Part shown: piece after piece, positions 11,590 through 24,609 of the stretch | Position numbering within the stretch: position 1 is the stretch's first letter | Layout: every line of letters starts with the position of its first letter | Assembly: GCA_009746045.1 (NCBI GenBank) | Contig: RPFO01000288.1 | Location: 1,354,911 to 1,418,910, forward strand | Source: Mesostigma viride | Lineage: Eukaryota > Streptophyta > Mesostigmatophyceae > Mesostigmatales > Mesostigmataceae | Length of the DNA: 64,000 nt | Reading direction: 5' to 3' | Position numbers and translations under genes: made by a program | The notes under the pieces: model-generated | The model's database searches: none | The model's input: the letters and a program-made list of their open reading frames with translations, nothing else | Told to the model about the DNA's origin: nothing

Positions 11590-12560
11590 ATCTCGTGGCC
11601 TCATTGGGATGAGCAACAGCGTCGGCTTGCCTGTCTTATTTCGTGCTGCCCTGAACTCGTCGAGCTGCCGGCGCCGGCCATCGCCAGGCCAGCCCCCGCT
11701 GACGATGCTACCGTGCTGCTGCAGAGCCTCACAAAGTCTCTTAAGTACGTCTGTGCAGGGCGACATCAAGGCCATGGCGGAGGCTTCCGCTGCTACGACG
11801 GCTTCACTACTGGAGCTGAAGAAAGCCCTGGCAGCCCCCGCCAAGCCTACCACGTTCGCCGACGTGACGTTCGGGCGACGTTACCGACAAGAACTTGACC
11901 GCCATTGTTCAACAGGCGGCCAAGTCTGCCGCTAACGCTGCGGTCTCACAGAATGCAGTGCAACAACGCCAACGCAATATTGTAATCAAGAACTTCCAGA
12001 CAGGCAAGCACTGCGCAAAAGCAAATGAGACAGCCACCACACTTGCCGAGGAGCTGCGTGGCCCAGCGTTCCTGGGTGTGATGCAGCTCAGGAACCGTGT
12101 TGTCATTGAACGAGCCATTCCGCGGCCGGCGGCTGCCTGGCCCTTAGTATGGGCTTGGTCGTCGTTACCATGGCCTCCATGCACGATAAACGCCTCTTGC
12201 TGGAAGCACGTCTCCTGCTCATGACCATGCACCGACTACAGCCTCGACGAGGACTACACGCCGGCACAATTCAAGGCGAGGAGCGCAGTGTGGAACAGCC
12301 GGCCCCGGCGTCCTGGTGGTGAGGGCGCAACAGACACCAGGTAAGCGCGTTAAGATGCGTCTGCTTCAGGATGGCTCCTTTGCAGCATTCTTTAACGGTG
12401 TTCAGTAGCTGAACACCCCGGGAGCAGAGTCTCGTGAGGTGTCTAGCAAGAAGGGTGCTGCCTCTGGTGGTGCCAGTAGGTAGACAACCTTCCTCGTCGG
12501 CTCGAGGCTACCAGGCTTCGGGGACACTGAGCCTCTAAACATTCCCCCCCGCTCCACCCT
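11590..12560 (+). pseudogene. LINE ORF1 pseudogene, second copy of the 37-kb family
   Basis: Nucleotide and protein similarity to 37030-37920 over its whole length: QRRLACLISCCPELVELP, then an RNA-binding-like segment QRQRNIVIKNF, then LAEELRGPAFLG. The frame is broken several times (near 11745, 11870 and 12220). The family context is the L1/RTE-style ORF1 RNA-binding protein. It probably marks a truncated retrotransposon copy. Confidence 0.7.
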
Positions 12561-14448
12561 CATGCCTCGCGACCTTGCATAAGCTGTTTTTACTGTAAGC
12601 TGGATAAATAAAAGGAAGGAAGAGGGTACTGATGTCGTGGCTAAAGGTCTAGAGGGGGCCACCCGGTTTCAGGCTGGTGCCCATAGGAAAAAGGAACAGA
12701 ATAGGCCTCACGAAGGGAGGAATAAGCAAATCGATCATAGTTTCTGTCATCATGGGGCATGGTGCTGAAATCACTATTAACTTCTAAATCTGCAACACGA
12801 GAAGGAACCTGGGCAGCCTCGTATAGGCCGTGTCAGGGTAAGACCAAGATGCAGGAGGGCGAACGTACAGGAACTGCACTAGGGCGACCAGAAGGACCTA
12901 CAGGGGCAGGGTTACGACCCATGTTAGACGCAGGGATACAGTAGAGGAAGAAGGATGAGGTTTCAAGGCCTAGAAGCATAATCAGGAAGTGAGACCCTAA
13001 TTGAGGGTTGACTGACCAAGGTTGCAGAAGGGGCAGGGGCCTTGTTTAAGGTGAAGGAAGGGTCCTCACTAAATCTGACACGCATACGTTCTTCATAGGT
13101 GGGAGGGGTAACAGAGGTGCGACGCCGACCACTGGAGGTACTGAGGGGAAGGAGGTGAGGTACGCAGGATACCTTGAGGAGTGAGATGGTGTACCGTCTC
13201 CAACGAGTCACGTCTATTAACCCTAGTATTATTATCATTATTGTTATTATTATTGTTATTATTTTTATTATTATTATTATTATTAGTGGTAGGTATAGGT
13301 GACATATCTCCACCTACAGGATCCATGTTTAGTAAAAGGAAAGGCAATTAAGGCTTTAACAAGAAAAATTAGGAAAAAGGAAGATAAAAGGGAACGCCCT
13401 TAATCAACGTAAAGGAAAGGATCGAAAGCAAGTTCAATCAATCCTTCTTGGTAACAGTAATTGAAAGGGAACCAAACTCCAAGGTAAGAGGAGTGTCTAC
13501 ACTAGAAGAGGATGTCACCGTATGACGAGGGGGTGATGGAGGTGGAGTAACAAAAACAAGGCTATCGACAGGAGGACAAGCATGAGGAGCAGGACGAAAA
13601 TGGACGCCCACATCTGATTCACTATGAGATACTAAGGTTCTTCAAAGGACATAGACTTCTTCAAAGGACATAAACTTCTTGTATTTGGAGACATTATAAG
13701 CACGCGATTTAACGAATTTCCTAGCATCGGCCCACGATAAGAAAATAGATGCCCATGCATTGAGGGGTAATAACGACGTAATATTTAGCTATAAACTATT
13801 ATTGCTACTGAGTAGAATGGGAAGGGGCAGCAAAAGAACGTCTCTGACTCATGATAACGCACCTGGAAGTTCTTGGACAGTCACGTAAGAAGATTCAGGA
13901 GGAGGCGACTTAACTACGCGGTCTGAACCGAACCGATATCATGAAGACGCACGTAGGCACGAGGATTCCAGCGCCAGGCCGGTTGTCGCAAGTAACCGGT
14001 TCAAAAGGGTTCTGGGTAAGGCGAAGGGCGTCTAAATAGCAACAGCATGCAAGGCAAAGAAAAGGTGTAATCTACGAGACGCTATTCGTCTCACTACCGC
14101 GTACTGAAAGCCAGCACCTGAAAGCCATCACCTATCTACGACAGTAAAACAGCAACCTAAAGACAACATTAATGCCGAAAGAGGAGCAGGAGCTATCTAA
14201 AAAGGGTTTTCCGCTCCGAGCAGGTCTAACTACTAGACAGGCGTGTCCCGAATCAGGCAGCACTACTCTGCTAGCTTGCCGGCGACCCGCCCAATGATTA
14301 CCTGGCAAGGATGTGTCGTCTTCGTGATCCCGACCGCGGAAGGTCAGTGGTAATGGGTTTTGTCGCAAACGATAATTGTCGTCGATGTCCCTACCTAAAC
14401 TACCTCCGAGTCCATTGTTGCGGCTCAGTCCTCTACCGCCGCCTCTAC
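12561..14448. other. Degenerate region, no recognised gene; (ATT)n microsatellite
   Basis: At 13226-13287 an ATT/GTT microsatellite reads as a poly-Asn tract on the minus strand, inside a frame starting MDPVGGDMSPIPTT (13347, minus). A second minus-strand frame (EERMRVRFSEDPSFTLNKAP) follows. They may be remnants of one protein with an Asn tract, but I cannot assign it. The rest holds nothing I can name. Confidence 0.5.
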
Positions 14449-15290
14449 CTAAAAAAAATTAAATTATATTATATAACATGCCTCCGTTGGGAGATCATGT
14501 AGCCGATGTGACATATTCCTTGATGGATGGGTGGAGTGGAGGGAGCCGCGTAATCGAACGAACCTAACTCTAAGCTATATCTAGTCTAGAAAAATCCTAA
14601 CTACACTACTCATCAAAACGCCGCCTCCTCTTGGGGGGAGGTGGCTTGCCCACAGGGGCTGGCGTGTGAGCCTTGACAATCTTCTGCCACCGCGTCTTGT
14701 TCTGCATGGCAGTCCAAAGAAGGGAGAGAGAGTGCCAGGATGCGGTGTTCAAACTGGGCTGGGACCACTAGGTCGGCCAGCAACATCTGGATGTAGTTCG
14801 TGGCATGTTTCCCTACCCTTTTGGGAATGCCCTTGGGGCCAGGCCAGGTCAGAATATGCCGCCCTGGCTGGCCAAGCCGCTGGGGGCCTGCATGCCAGAC
14901 CAAGGGCGGTGTCGACCTGGCTGGTGCGAGCAAGGTGTCCTACAAATGCTATCCTACGCTGCCTAATCTCGTCTGAAATACGAGGCATACCCTGATACAA
15001 AGACTCTAATGACGGGCGCTTGGAAAACCCTACGTTCAGGACCTGTCGGAGCATCCTGTAAACCGTTCCGTCTAGCTTAGCCGCCAGTGTGTCCGTGAGT
15101 GTCCACGCCTCGGCGCCATACGTGAGCACCGTGAGGACGAGGACCTTGAAGAGCATGCGCTTGCGGTGCTCGCCCAGGCCCTTTGAGCGCCAGTAGGTGT
15201 TGAGCGAACGGAGCCTGGCCCAGGCCAGGCCGATGCGGATGTCCACATCGTCTGCGGTGTCAGGGAGCGGGGATCCACCGAGTTTTGCAC
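14449..15290 (-). mobile_element. 5'-truncated LINE ORF2 3' fragment
   Basis: The minus strand encodes the region after the RT palm of a LINE ORF2: DDVDIRIGLAWARLRSLNTY, then KRMLFKVLVLTVLTYGAEAW, MPRISDEIRQRRIAFVGHLA, and a Lys/Arg-rich terminus ending near 14613. It matches the C-terminal part of the longer LINE at 40815-41479 closely. The 3' UTR carries the CTCC-CAAC-GGAG hairpin (about 14482-14496) and an AT tail at about 14450-14480. It lacks endonuclease and RT motifs, so it is a dead 5'-truncated copy. Confidence 0.88.
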
Positions 15291-15830
15291 AAATCCACGA
15301 CCCTATATTTGTGCAAAAATGAGATGATGGTTTTCTTGCTACTTTTGATGGCATTGAGTAGAAGAGACACCCAAGTAGCACAAAAGTGGGGGAAAAAATC
15401 ATCTTGACATACTTGTCAACGGTTTTTGTGCTAAAAATAGCGATAAAACGGCTTATTAAAGTTCGATTTTGGTCGTATATATTCTCAACCGGGATGTTGG
15501 ATTTCTTGCTACGTTTGATGGCAATTAGTGGGAACGACATCCAATTAGCACAAATATAGGGGGGGGAAATCATGTCGACATAATTCTCAAGCTTTTTGTG
15601 CTAAAAATAGCGATGACATGGCTTAAAGTGCGATTTTGGTCGTATTCTCGACCTAGATGTCACGGTTCTTGCTGTTTTTCATGGCATTGAGTGGAAACGA
15701 CATCCAAGTACATAGCACAAATAGGAGAAAAAGCCCATGGGTGACATACTTCTCAAGCACTTGGGTGCAAAAAATAGCACTGAAGTAAAGTTTTGGTCGT
15801 ATTCTCACCTATTGAGAAACGGATGCGGGA
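15291..15830. repeat. About 164-bp tandem repeat, three diverged copies
   Basis: The landmark TTCTTGCT recurs at about 15341, 15504 and 15668, each followed by GATGGCA...AAGTAGCACAAA-like sequence, a GTGCTAAAAATAGCG block and TTTTGGTCGTAT. Copies are diverged but collinear. It lies between the LINE fragment and the 3' end of the transposase-like gene. Confidence 0.85.
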
Positions 15831-16047
15831 TGTTATACAATTCAGCGGACGCATGCATGCGACCATGCCACCGACATGTTTGACATAATTTACGGCATAT
15901 TTGCATGTATGTATTTGAAGATCATATGAAGCAACAAAACATAAAATAGTAGTCGGTTGTCTTATAATACATGAATACCATCCGCGCTATGCCAAGTCAC
16001 ACATGGCCAATAATCAATAATAAGCTCATACGCAAAATAAACAAATT
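15831..16047. other. Spacer downstream of the transposase-like gene
   Basis: AT-rich, no feature recognised. It could hold the 3' UTR of the minus-strand transposase-like gene. Confidence 0.5.
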
Positions 16048-19000
16048 TCAATCTTCATCACCCGACAATGTGTAATCCATGTCACTTGAAGAGCTGCTAT
16101 GGTCATCTGCAGGCGCCGCCCTCTTGCACCTCCTTGGTGGCTGACGCGAGCTTGAAGCAAGAGCGTGAGTGGTAGCAGGCCCAACTGGCCTGCGCGTGTT
16201 GCGGGGAGGCTCAACCCGGCGGGGAGCCTCGACCCGGCGGGGAGGCTCACTCTGGGCAACCATGCCCGCTGCATGATTGGTTGGCGACCCTTGCGGCAAT
16301 GCACTGCGCAAGCGTGGATTGCCCATTTTCAAGCATTGCAGGGGTCACATCAGGTAAAGCCATCCCCGGGCATCCACAAAGCACATCCCGCAATTTCTCA
16401 AACGTGATCACCTCCTCGTCCCCGTCTGAGTATGCTACATGAACCAAGTCGCGCGCCTTGTCGCACACGGTTACCTGGCCATGAAAGTGCCGCTCAGTTC
16501 ACCGGCGTGGCACCAAAGGTCTTGCACACTAGAGTTCCACGGAGAGCATCCGGCAGTAATTGCCCATCCAAGACCTTCTCCTTGAAGACCGCAGTCGCAG
16601 TCTCCTTGGTGAGAGCTGGAGTAGAGTACGCGTCCCATTTAATCCATGCGTGCGACGATGCGCGTATTGCCGCTCGCGTGTGGTTGCTAAAGATGCCCCC
16701 TGCAGACGTCAGTGAGACCTGCCGATCACCCTTTCCCCCCCAGTTAGATGAGATGCTTAGGCTGACACACGGATTTCCGGCCTGCGCGCCGAGTATTGCC
16801 ACCGCGGCTGAGCGGGACACCTCAGTACTGTACGGCAGGTCGTACGGTACTGAGGTGTCATGTGGACTGACGTGCAGTTAGTGCCAGACTGTTCCTAGGC
16901 TCTAGCTCGACCCGCCAGATCCGGGGTATCCGGGTCTGACGGGCCGAGTGTGTAGTGGATGCTAGTGACGTGGTCGCATGGCATTGCGGTGTACAGTTGT
17001 CCACTGGTAGGCGCTGCAGGTAGCGCTGCCATAGGCATATAGGCGTAGCACTGGGGAGTGCCGCAGCACCCGAGTTTGCCCCGTTCCATTCTGAGCTCTC
17101 AGCTTTCATCGCGTTCATTGTATTATTGCTAATACAATCTTCCTCATCATTCTCAGCTCTCGTGAGTTGTCTCTCGCATTCATCTCATTCCAACTCCCCC
17201 CCCCCGCTGGCCACGTAGAGAGCACTACGGTTTTGGCTGGCACGGTATACGTGTGGCTGGCCTTACATGTCGCTGGGAAGCAAGCCGACTCCGGGTGGAA
17301 ATGGTCCCACCGCGATGTGTATGAATGAGCCGCATAATAACACTCCATCTCGATCACCGTGTCGGGGGTTATGGGCCCCCCTCCCTGAATGGCACGCGGG
17401 ACACCATACAAGAGCGGCGAGATGGGCATTAGCGGGCTACACAGTAGCAATCCGTCACGCCCGAGGGACGGGTGCTTGCACACAACAGGCGTGCCGACCT
17501 TGACGTGCTGCCATGCGTCACCAGTGGCTTGCTCCATATAGCAATTTGGCGCGGTCTTCCTGACGCCGGACAGCAGCCGGCCGCCCTGCATGAGTAACCG
17601 GATCGACCAAGGGCACCAACCGTAATGCGCCTGCCAACGCTACCTGATATTCCATCTCCTCCTCCTGCATACGACCCGCTGCCGTGGAAACGCCATCTTC
17701 TTGATATCCCTTATTAATGCAGGCGACCGACGGCCACGGGGGTGGCGTCCACTTCTCAGGCACGTTTGCAATGCTTGTAGAGACAAGGGCCCAAAATGCT
17801 GCCCATGCGTCATTAAACTTAGCCGCATCCCCCCCAAAATCTTTGTACTTGGAATGGGTCACCAGCCCTGCCACCTTCATTGTCACTTTGGGGAGCTCGT
17901 TCTCGAGGTAATCCAAATTTCTAAGACCTGCAAGAATAGGCGTCGACGACAAGACACGACCAGCCACCTCATTATATCCGCCACCATCACCTCCCTTGCC
18001 ACTTCCTTCTGAACACCGTCTGGCCGCCACGGAAGAATATGTCGTGGAATTTATAGCCCAGGTACACTTGCATGGTTGTCGACCGTGGAAGCTTCAAAAA
18101 GCAGGTGGTGCAGCTTCAGCATGAAGGGGCCGTTTTTTCTGCCTAATGCCAGTGACCTTGGCATGCATCCAATCCAAAGACATGGCCCAACCGTTGAATT
18201 CCGGGTGCTTGACATCCCCAAACCATGCAGCAACATCGTATGCCGCCCCAACCACAATCACCTCGGTGCCCAGCGGTGTGCTCTTCCCCAAATCCTCATC
18301 CTCATCGCAGTTTCTGAACTTAGGCTTCCAAGATAGAAGCGCCATACGCATCCACCGTTGGCCACACAGCGTTTGCAACAAAGTTCCTCGATCCCTTCAA
18401 AAAAAAAAACCACAGTTGCCCGAATTCTTGATCTACATCTAAGTGGGTGTGGCCTCGTGGCAGCCGGTGCATGTACCTCCACCCGTTTGAAAAGACCGGC
18501 TGCCACAAGCCACCAGCACCACATCAAGACAGTCTCATTTCTATTCTCACTACCACCGTCTAATGGGAGATGCAGCACGTCTGGCATGGCCATGACCCCC
18601 TTGGCCAGCCACGGTTTCTCGTTCATCAAGGCAGACAACGCCCACATCAACAACGTAACCGTCACCCCATGCACCGGACTGCCCCTCTATCAAAACCCAA
18701 GGCATCACTAAAAAAAACATAGACCTAAACCCATGGACTGCCACGCAAAAAAGACTGAAACAGAAAAGACTCCTGTTCTCCCAATCATCCCCTCCGCTAC
18801 ACGCAAAAGGCACGTATGTTTTGTTGGAATCTTTTTTTATCCCCAGCCAGGCTAATATGTGCCCATCGAGTGCCACGTCGCCGCCGCTCCCAAAACTCGT
18901 TCCTAGCGTAGCGCACCCGGCACCATCGCCATATGCTCTTGCCGCTCTTTCTTGATTATTTCCAGCTCATCCTTGTCGGTACCAGCTGCCTGCTTCAGCG

Positions 19001-19460
19001 TGCGATATATCACGCAAGTGCCACAGATGCCTGCGTTGCGCTTGTGCTTCTGAACCTCTATCTTCCTGCCCCCACCATCATGCATGCTTGCCCGTACAGA
19101 CCTCCAACCAATGCTTCTGAAACGCGCTATACTTATACATCATCCCCGATGCCTCCGGATCCCCAAACTCGGCCATGTTATCCAGGCAGTACTCTCGGTG
19201 CCAAACATCCTTCAGCGACTCATGCTCAAGCAAAATGACGTTAGCGCGAGTGGGGTCCCGACAGCCATTCGTTGCCGCGTCCTCGTTAACCCACGCGATA
19301 AACCACTCGAGCCGCCGCGTGTTCCGACTGCTCCCTGCATGACCGGGATTGCAACCAAGGACACAGAGACGCATAATAATTTAGAAATATAACAAGATAA
19401 AGAAACGATGAGAATCATATTCAAGGAAGTGGGGTGAGTTATATGGAAGCACCATGCACC
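16048..19460 (-). pseudogene. Transposase-like gene (RNase-H-fold, GHTHxDxD type), main part
   Basis: Minus-strand pieces in shifting frames give one protein. At about 19374-18903 are the segment WFIAWVNEDAATNGCRDP and a CGTCVIYRTLKQAA Cys pair. At about 18850 is DGHILAWLGIKKDSNKTYVP. At about 18590-18400 are LPLDGGSENRNETVLMWCWW and the GHTHLDVDQEFGQ motif (in two frames). From 18381 to 17115 is a long conserved-looking middle. At about 16480-16390 is a Tudor-like VAYSDGDEEVITFEKL segment, followed by a Ser/Asp-rich tail ending at 16048. The D...N and GHTHxDxD motifs fit a transposase-like family common in algal and plant genomes; which superfamily it belongs to I cannot settle. At least five frame changes make it a pseudogene or a gene with many introns. 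Its N-terminal part lies at 27637-28615, beyond LTR element A. Confidence 0.68.
16816..16859. repeat. Perfect-ended hairpin in the transposase-like gene
   Basis: GACACCTCAGTAC at 16816-16828 pairs with GTACTGAGGTGTC at 16847-16859, with further pairing TACG/CGTA inside. It lies at a frame break of the host reading frame, so it may be a small insertion. Confidence 0.8.
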
Positions 19461-19465
19461 CAATC

Positions 19466-20109
19466 ATTTAGATGAACGCGGATCAGTGAGTTTCTGGTCT
19501 TCCCAAGATGTGATGAATGGAGCCATGGTTTCAACCAGCGGCTTTTAACCTTTACCACAGTTGCCTCACTACCCTGTGGTCACTAGCCTGAGGCGGCAGC
19601 ACCCACGGACGGTGTTGGGAAAAGACGCTTGGCCACTGCTGTGTCCGAGCCTTTCTAGGTCTCACCATTGCTGCCAGGCCTTGCACGCCTTGGCAGGTCC
19701 GCCACTGTCAATTTCCTTGGTTGCATCAATCCAGGACGTCTGTCCTTCCATGAATGACAGTAACGCTCTGGATTTATCCGTCATGACAAGTACCCGTCCA
19801 TCCCAGGCCTGCAGGACTGCCAGTCCTGAAGTCCTGTGACATTCTTGGTACCATCAACCAATATTGACCACAGTACCTCCTAGTGACAGTCGGTCCTGTG
19901 ACACGTAACGTGTGATGGTTCACCCAACACTGCCACGTGCCCTGTCCCTCACGTGTCCTTAGTCCTGGTACTGCTGTAGCGTCCGGCGGCATTACTTCGG
20001 GACTTGATAACTCTCAAGTTCCTTGTCCAAATGAGGCGTTTAGCACGGCGTTGGAAAGGCCACTTCAAGTATGATATGCTTAGCATATTGCATCACCAAT
20101 ATGCTAACT
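19466..20109 (-). repeat. 3' LTR of element A
   Basis: 644 bp. In element orientation it starts AGTTAGCATATTGG and ends ATCTAAAT. Just upstream in element orientation is the purine tract AAGAAAGGGTTGG (20110-20122). Confidence 0.93.
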
Positions 20110-20122
20110 CCAACCCTTTCTT
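20110..20122 (-). promoter_or_regulatory. Polypurine tract of element A
   Basis: On the minus strand AAGAAAGGGTTGG abuts the AGTT start of the 3' LTR. B and C have the same layout with GGATTGG. In LTR elements this tract primes plus-strand DNA synthesis. Confidence 0.8.
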
Positions 20123-21071
20123 GTTTTGGAGCTGCAAGCTTCACACCATGACCAACCCATTCCTTGCTGCCTTGTGAAATGGACACCTGGTTACCCTGGA
20201 CTTATAATAAGCCTCATGAGCACCCCTTTTGCCACCTTAATGGTATCTCTTTTAGGGATCTATGGTTCAACCCTGCCATCTGATCATTAACTTGACCTGC
20301 AGGTCATCCCCAACCCTTTCTTTTGCAACTGTACCTTGGCTTGGGCTTAAAGGAGGATATTGAATATTCCTTAGGCAACATATCCTGGATATCTGAATGA
20401 GAGGCCCTGACTACAGGAAACGTATTACAGTGAGTTCCTGGTCTTCCCAGTTATCACTGGCGCCCGTTTCATGGCGCCCGCCCCGAGCGTTCCAGGCATC
20501 ATCCATCCAAATGTTCACCAATGGAAACCACTTCAACACCACTGTGCCACTGCTTGATGGGGAGCCCATGTCATCACTGGGTGTTAAAGCCCAGGAGTCA
20601 TACATACCAGGCTGTGGCTCAACTAGGGAATCGAACCCTACCCCAGAACCCCAGGTTAAACTTAACCTGGTCACATGACAGACAACAAGAGAGATTGGCA
20701 TACAACATGATTATGTTTATTATAGAATATCCACCAAAACCAATGTTGAGTGTTCCCAGTGGACCAGCCTGCACCAGCAAGGCCCAACTGTCAGGTTACA
20801 ACACCATAATATCCAAGGTTGTCACTTATTCACAGCTAAAGAAAACTAAACAAGAGAGATATATACAAACAACCTGGAAGAACTCTCAACATGGCCTGCC
20901 CTGTCATGGCCTAACTGCCCGAGGCCAAAGGCATCCCACTGTGCTAATCCTTTACAGGAAGAGCTTGCTCCTGTTGAGCCTTCTACCTGCTTGGTGACAG
21001 GTAGGCTACCTGTTGCCCTCCCCCCTGGGGACAACAGCACTGGTCAGCCACCAACTGGCAAAGGCTGGACT
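20123..21071 (-). other. Non-coding region between pol and 3' LTR of element A
   Basis: About 950 bp without a convincing frame. It contains (minus strand) a T-arm-like TAGGGTTCGATTCCCTAG at about 20624-20641, a hairpin CCAGGTTAA-GT-TTAACCTGG at about 20653-20672, and CGGGCGCC-N6-CGGGCGCC at 20459-20480. The first and third motifs recur in related element C, the first also in B. Confidence 0.75.
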
Positions 21072-24000
21072 TCAAGTCCCACCAGAAAAGGGGTCCATGA
21101 GCCCTTTGAGCACAGGGTATTGTAGCTCAGCCTTGCTCTCCAGCTTGGTGAGGGCGTCTGCTGGGTTGTCAACACCAGGCACATGTTCAAGATGAGCAAG
21201 GTAAGACATCTCCTTCAGCAACAAATAATCCAGATCCCTGCTCCTGGCGAGCTGTCTGTGCACAAACTGCACCATGCCCATGCTGTCTGTCTTGACCAGT
21301 GTGTGCAGCTGCAAGCTACAGGAAGCTACCTGACAGAGCTGGTAGAATAACTCCCTGAGGTAAAGAGCAGTGTGTAGCCCCTCACATATTGCCCTGCACT
21401 CAGCAATGTCACTGCTGGGCGTCACCCTGTTCTGTAACCTACTGTACCAGCTGACCAGAGAAGTGTGCTCCTGTTGTAGTGTAATGAGTGCTGCTGCCCT
21501 ACCCCTGACATCCGTCACCTTCCTGCTGTCCATGGAACTGTCCACAAAAAGCACCATGTTGAGTGGTTTGTACAAGTCCACAGCTGCCAGTATGAGTGGA
21601 GGTGAGCTCCTGACAGACTCAACCACCTGCTCTGCCCCTACCTCAACCAGCTGAGCATCTGTGAGCCTACTCAGCACCAACAAATCTGGGGCACAAATGC
21701 TAGCTAGCCAAGCCAACATTCCCCTGATTGTGGCACACCTGGCCTGGGTAATGGGCTGCTGGAGGGCATCAATGATCTGCTGAGGATAGTTGTTGCCACC
21801 CTCCATCTTGATAAACCAAGTACCTGCCCTCTTGATCAGCGTGGCCTGCATTCCACAAAACACCATGGGCTCATCCTGCTTCATGTGCTGGACCTTTCCT
21901 AACTCAAACCTCTTCTGGATCTTGGACAGTACTGAATCCACCCACTCAGGAGGCCCTAAAAGGTGCAGGTCATCTCCATGCAGAGATGCAAACACAGGCA
22001 ACCCTTCATGAGTACTCTGGAACAAGCAAGGATCAACTGGAGACACAGTAAAGCCACAGTGAGTTTTCAGAAACTTTTCCAGGCTCTTTCTCCAGATGAT
22101 AGGGCTGGACCTGAGACCCTCCAAACCCTTGAGTATTCTGAGATATTTTGACTTGATCTCTGCTCTCCACACCTTGGGCACTGTTACAAAGAAGGGAGGG
22201 ATATCACGCCACGTCTCCTTGGCCTGCTCCACATCACCTTTAAGAAAAGCCCTCTTGAAATCAATCAGCACAGAGCTGTACGCAATGCCCTTGACCAGGA
22301 AAGACAGATATATACACAGAACAATCCTCCAGGTATCATGCAGCATCCCAGGCGTATACAACTCCTCATCTGTCAGCTCCCCCGTGCCATGGTACTCAGT
22401 CACAACTGGCCTCACATGTGGCACCTGCACACCGTCTATCTCCTTCAGCTTGAGCACAAACAAGAGCCTTAGCAACTGATGCTCCCTGGGCAACTCATCC
22501 ACAGGCTCAGCACAGTTAGACACTATCCAGTCATGCCCACTGGAGACAAACCCTAGAATCCATGCCTTAGCCATCTTGGGGCTTTGCATCAACTCTACCA
22601 ACTGGTGCCAGGAAATAGGACTGTGACCAGCAATCTGGTACTTGTGCACCCCCAAGTCCCGTGGATCTAGGGTGGTTGGGATGATCAACAAGTCCTCAGC
22701 AATGGGCTCCTTGCCTTCAGGCCCCACACTCTGCTGCCCCTTCACAGCCTTGACTGCCACAGCTAGACCCTTGGAGTAGTGATATCTCTGGAGGGGCAAA
22801 CTGCCGTGACCTTCTAGTGCAAGCTCATCTGCTGACAGAGTCACTCCTGGCATGCACAAGAAATTCTGGCCCAAAATGGCAGGCCCCTGGTACCCTTCCA
22901 CCACACAGAACGCAGTGGGGACACCCAGGATAGGCACAGTCACTTCCCCTAGGATCTTCATTGTTACAGTGCCCGTAAAGTCACTCACTGCCCTGCAGCC
23001 AGCCTTATTCACCTTCAGGCCCTGAGCATCCTCCACCCTGATGATAGACACCTCTGAGTTAGTATCCACTTCTAGGGTAGCAGCCCAGCAAGAACCCCAT
23101 TCAGTCAACTTAGATACCTTGGGATCCTTGTGCTTGTTGAACATGAGCGACCGGACAATGTCTGCCATGAGTGGCCTCTTGGACCCTGGTGCAGGCCCAG
23201 CCCCCGTTGGCTCCACCACAGGTGATGCAGTTGCCTCCTGCACCTCATCATCATCAGAGGGATAGCCACCTCCCACGTCAGTGACAGGCACATCAACTAC
23301 CTGGTCCTTAACCTGGCCCTCCAGCCAACACTGGGGTCCAGGCCCGTCTGCAGGCCAGATTGCATGTGGCTTGCGTTCCTTGACGTTGGCCCAGCTCAAC
23401 CTGTAAACATGCCTGGGATTACTCTCCAAGGCCACAAGGCAGGAACGATTGGCATCTTCCACACAGGTCACCACCCCGTTCTGCCACTTGCCCCTCTTGC
23501 CCTGCATTGATGGCTCCTTCCACATTCTGACCTTCAGCCCCACCTGAGGCCTCAGCACATTCCAGCCCCTATCCTTGCGTCTCAACTGAGCAAACACCCT
23601 GTCTGCTTTCCTCAAGCATGCCTGGACCACTTCCTGGGCTAGCATCCAAACTGCAGTGCTACAGGATTGACAGCCACCCCGTCATAATAGTAGTTTATTC
23701 TGAGGTTCAACTGTTCTTCCACCTGCCTGGTCCACACTGCCCTCTCCAAAGCAGATGCTACCAGTGGCACCTTAGGTTCTGCCAGCACTACGGTCTTGAC
23801 CTCCCTGATGGATCTCTCCACAGCACCTTGCTGTCCATGGCTCTCCCTGGGCGTGACCAGCAGCTTGCATGGCAGTTGCTCCTGCTGTGACAGTAGGCAC
23901 TCAAACTGAATATCAGCCTGTACTGTCTTGTACACCCCAAAGCCTGGTAAGAGAGTCTGCAAGCCCAGCAGCAGGGTATTCCCCTTCATATCTGGCAGAA

Positions 24001-24609
24001 TCTGGAGCAGCCTGTACCTGCTAAATCTGTCCACTGCCACCAAAATGTATAAGCCCCTGATATGCTGGACGTCTACCTGGATGTCCCCCTTCTCCCTGGC
24101 AGGCTCCCTAGCATGGGACCTTGGCTTCTTGGCAGCATTCTCCTTACAGCACATTGCTCAGCTGCAGCCCTGCATGCTTCCCTCAGTGGCTCATCTCCAA
24201 TCTTCCAACCAAACATCTCAGCCATGGCTGTGTGACCAAAGATATTGTGCAGCCTGCGTCCAGCATCCGTGTAGCTCAGTTGCCTAGCCAGATTACGCAC
24301 CTGGGAAGACGCCTGGACGGGCCCTGCGTGTGAGGACGCAACATCCACCTTCTGCATCTTGGATCCAGAGGACCCAGCAGACCCTCCCAGCAGAGCATCT
24401 AGGCTCCCAGAGCCAACCCTGTCTGGGGACCCTCCACCTGTTGACAGTTGAGGGGATTGTTGTGCTGCAGCATGCATGCAATCTTGTGGAATGAGAACAT
24501 CAGTACACCCCTGGTGCTGATCAGAGGTGGCACCCTGCCCAGATTTATTTACATGTGAAGCTGTGTCCCCACAGGGTGTCTCACTATGTACACGGGACTG
24601 CTTCACTAG
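21072..24609 (-). pseudogene. Pol of element A (IN-PR-RT-RNaseH), two frameshifts
   Basis: The frame opens just after the gag UGA (24610-24612). It carries an N-terminal region with the HHCC-like LHNIFGHTAMAEMFGWKI, then shifts near 24140 into the integrase core (IQVDVQHIRGL, QADIQFE, SHGQQGAVERSI), then shifts near 23640 into an 857-codon frame. That frame holds an integrase C-terminal region, a protease-like LEVDTNSEVSII...GPAILGQNFL, RT (IDFKRAFL, ASLHGDDLHLL) and RNase H (LFVDSSMDSR, AECRAI, TDSMGM, NPADALTKL). All catalytic motifs are present. The two shifts break the polyprotein unless they are assembly indels. Confidence 0.9.

Noticed and set aside
19561..19839. Repeated 92-codon ORF, identical at 27083-27361
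   Set aside because: Both lie inside the two LTRs of element A; a duplicate because the LTRs are duplicates, with no sign of coding.
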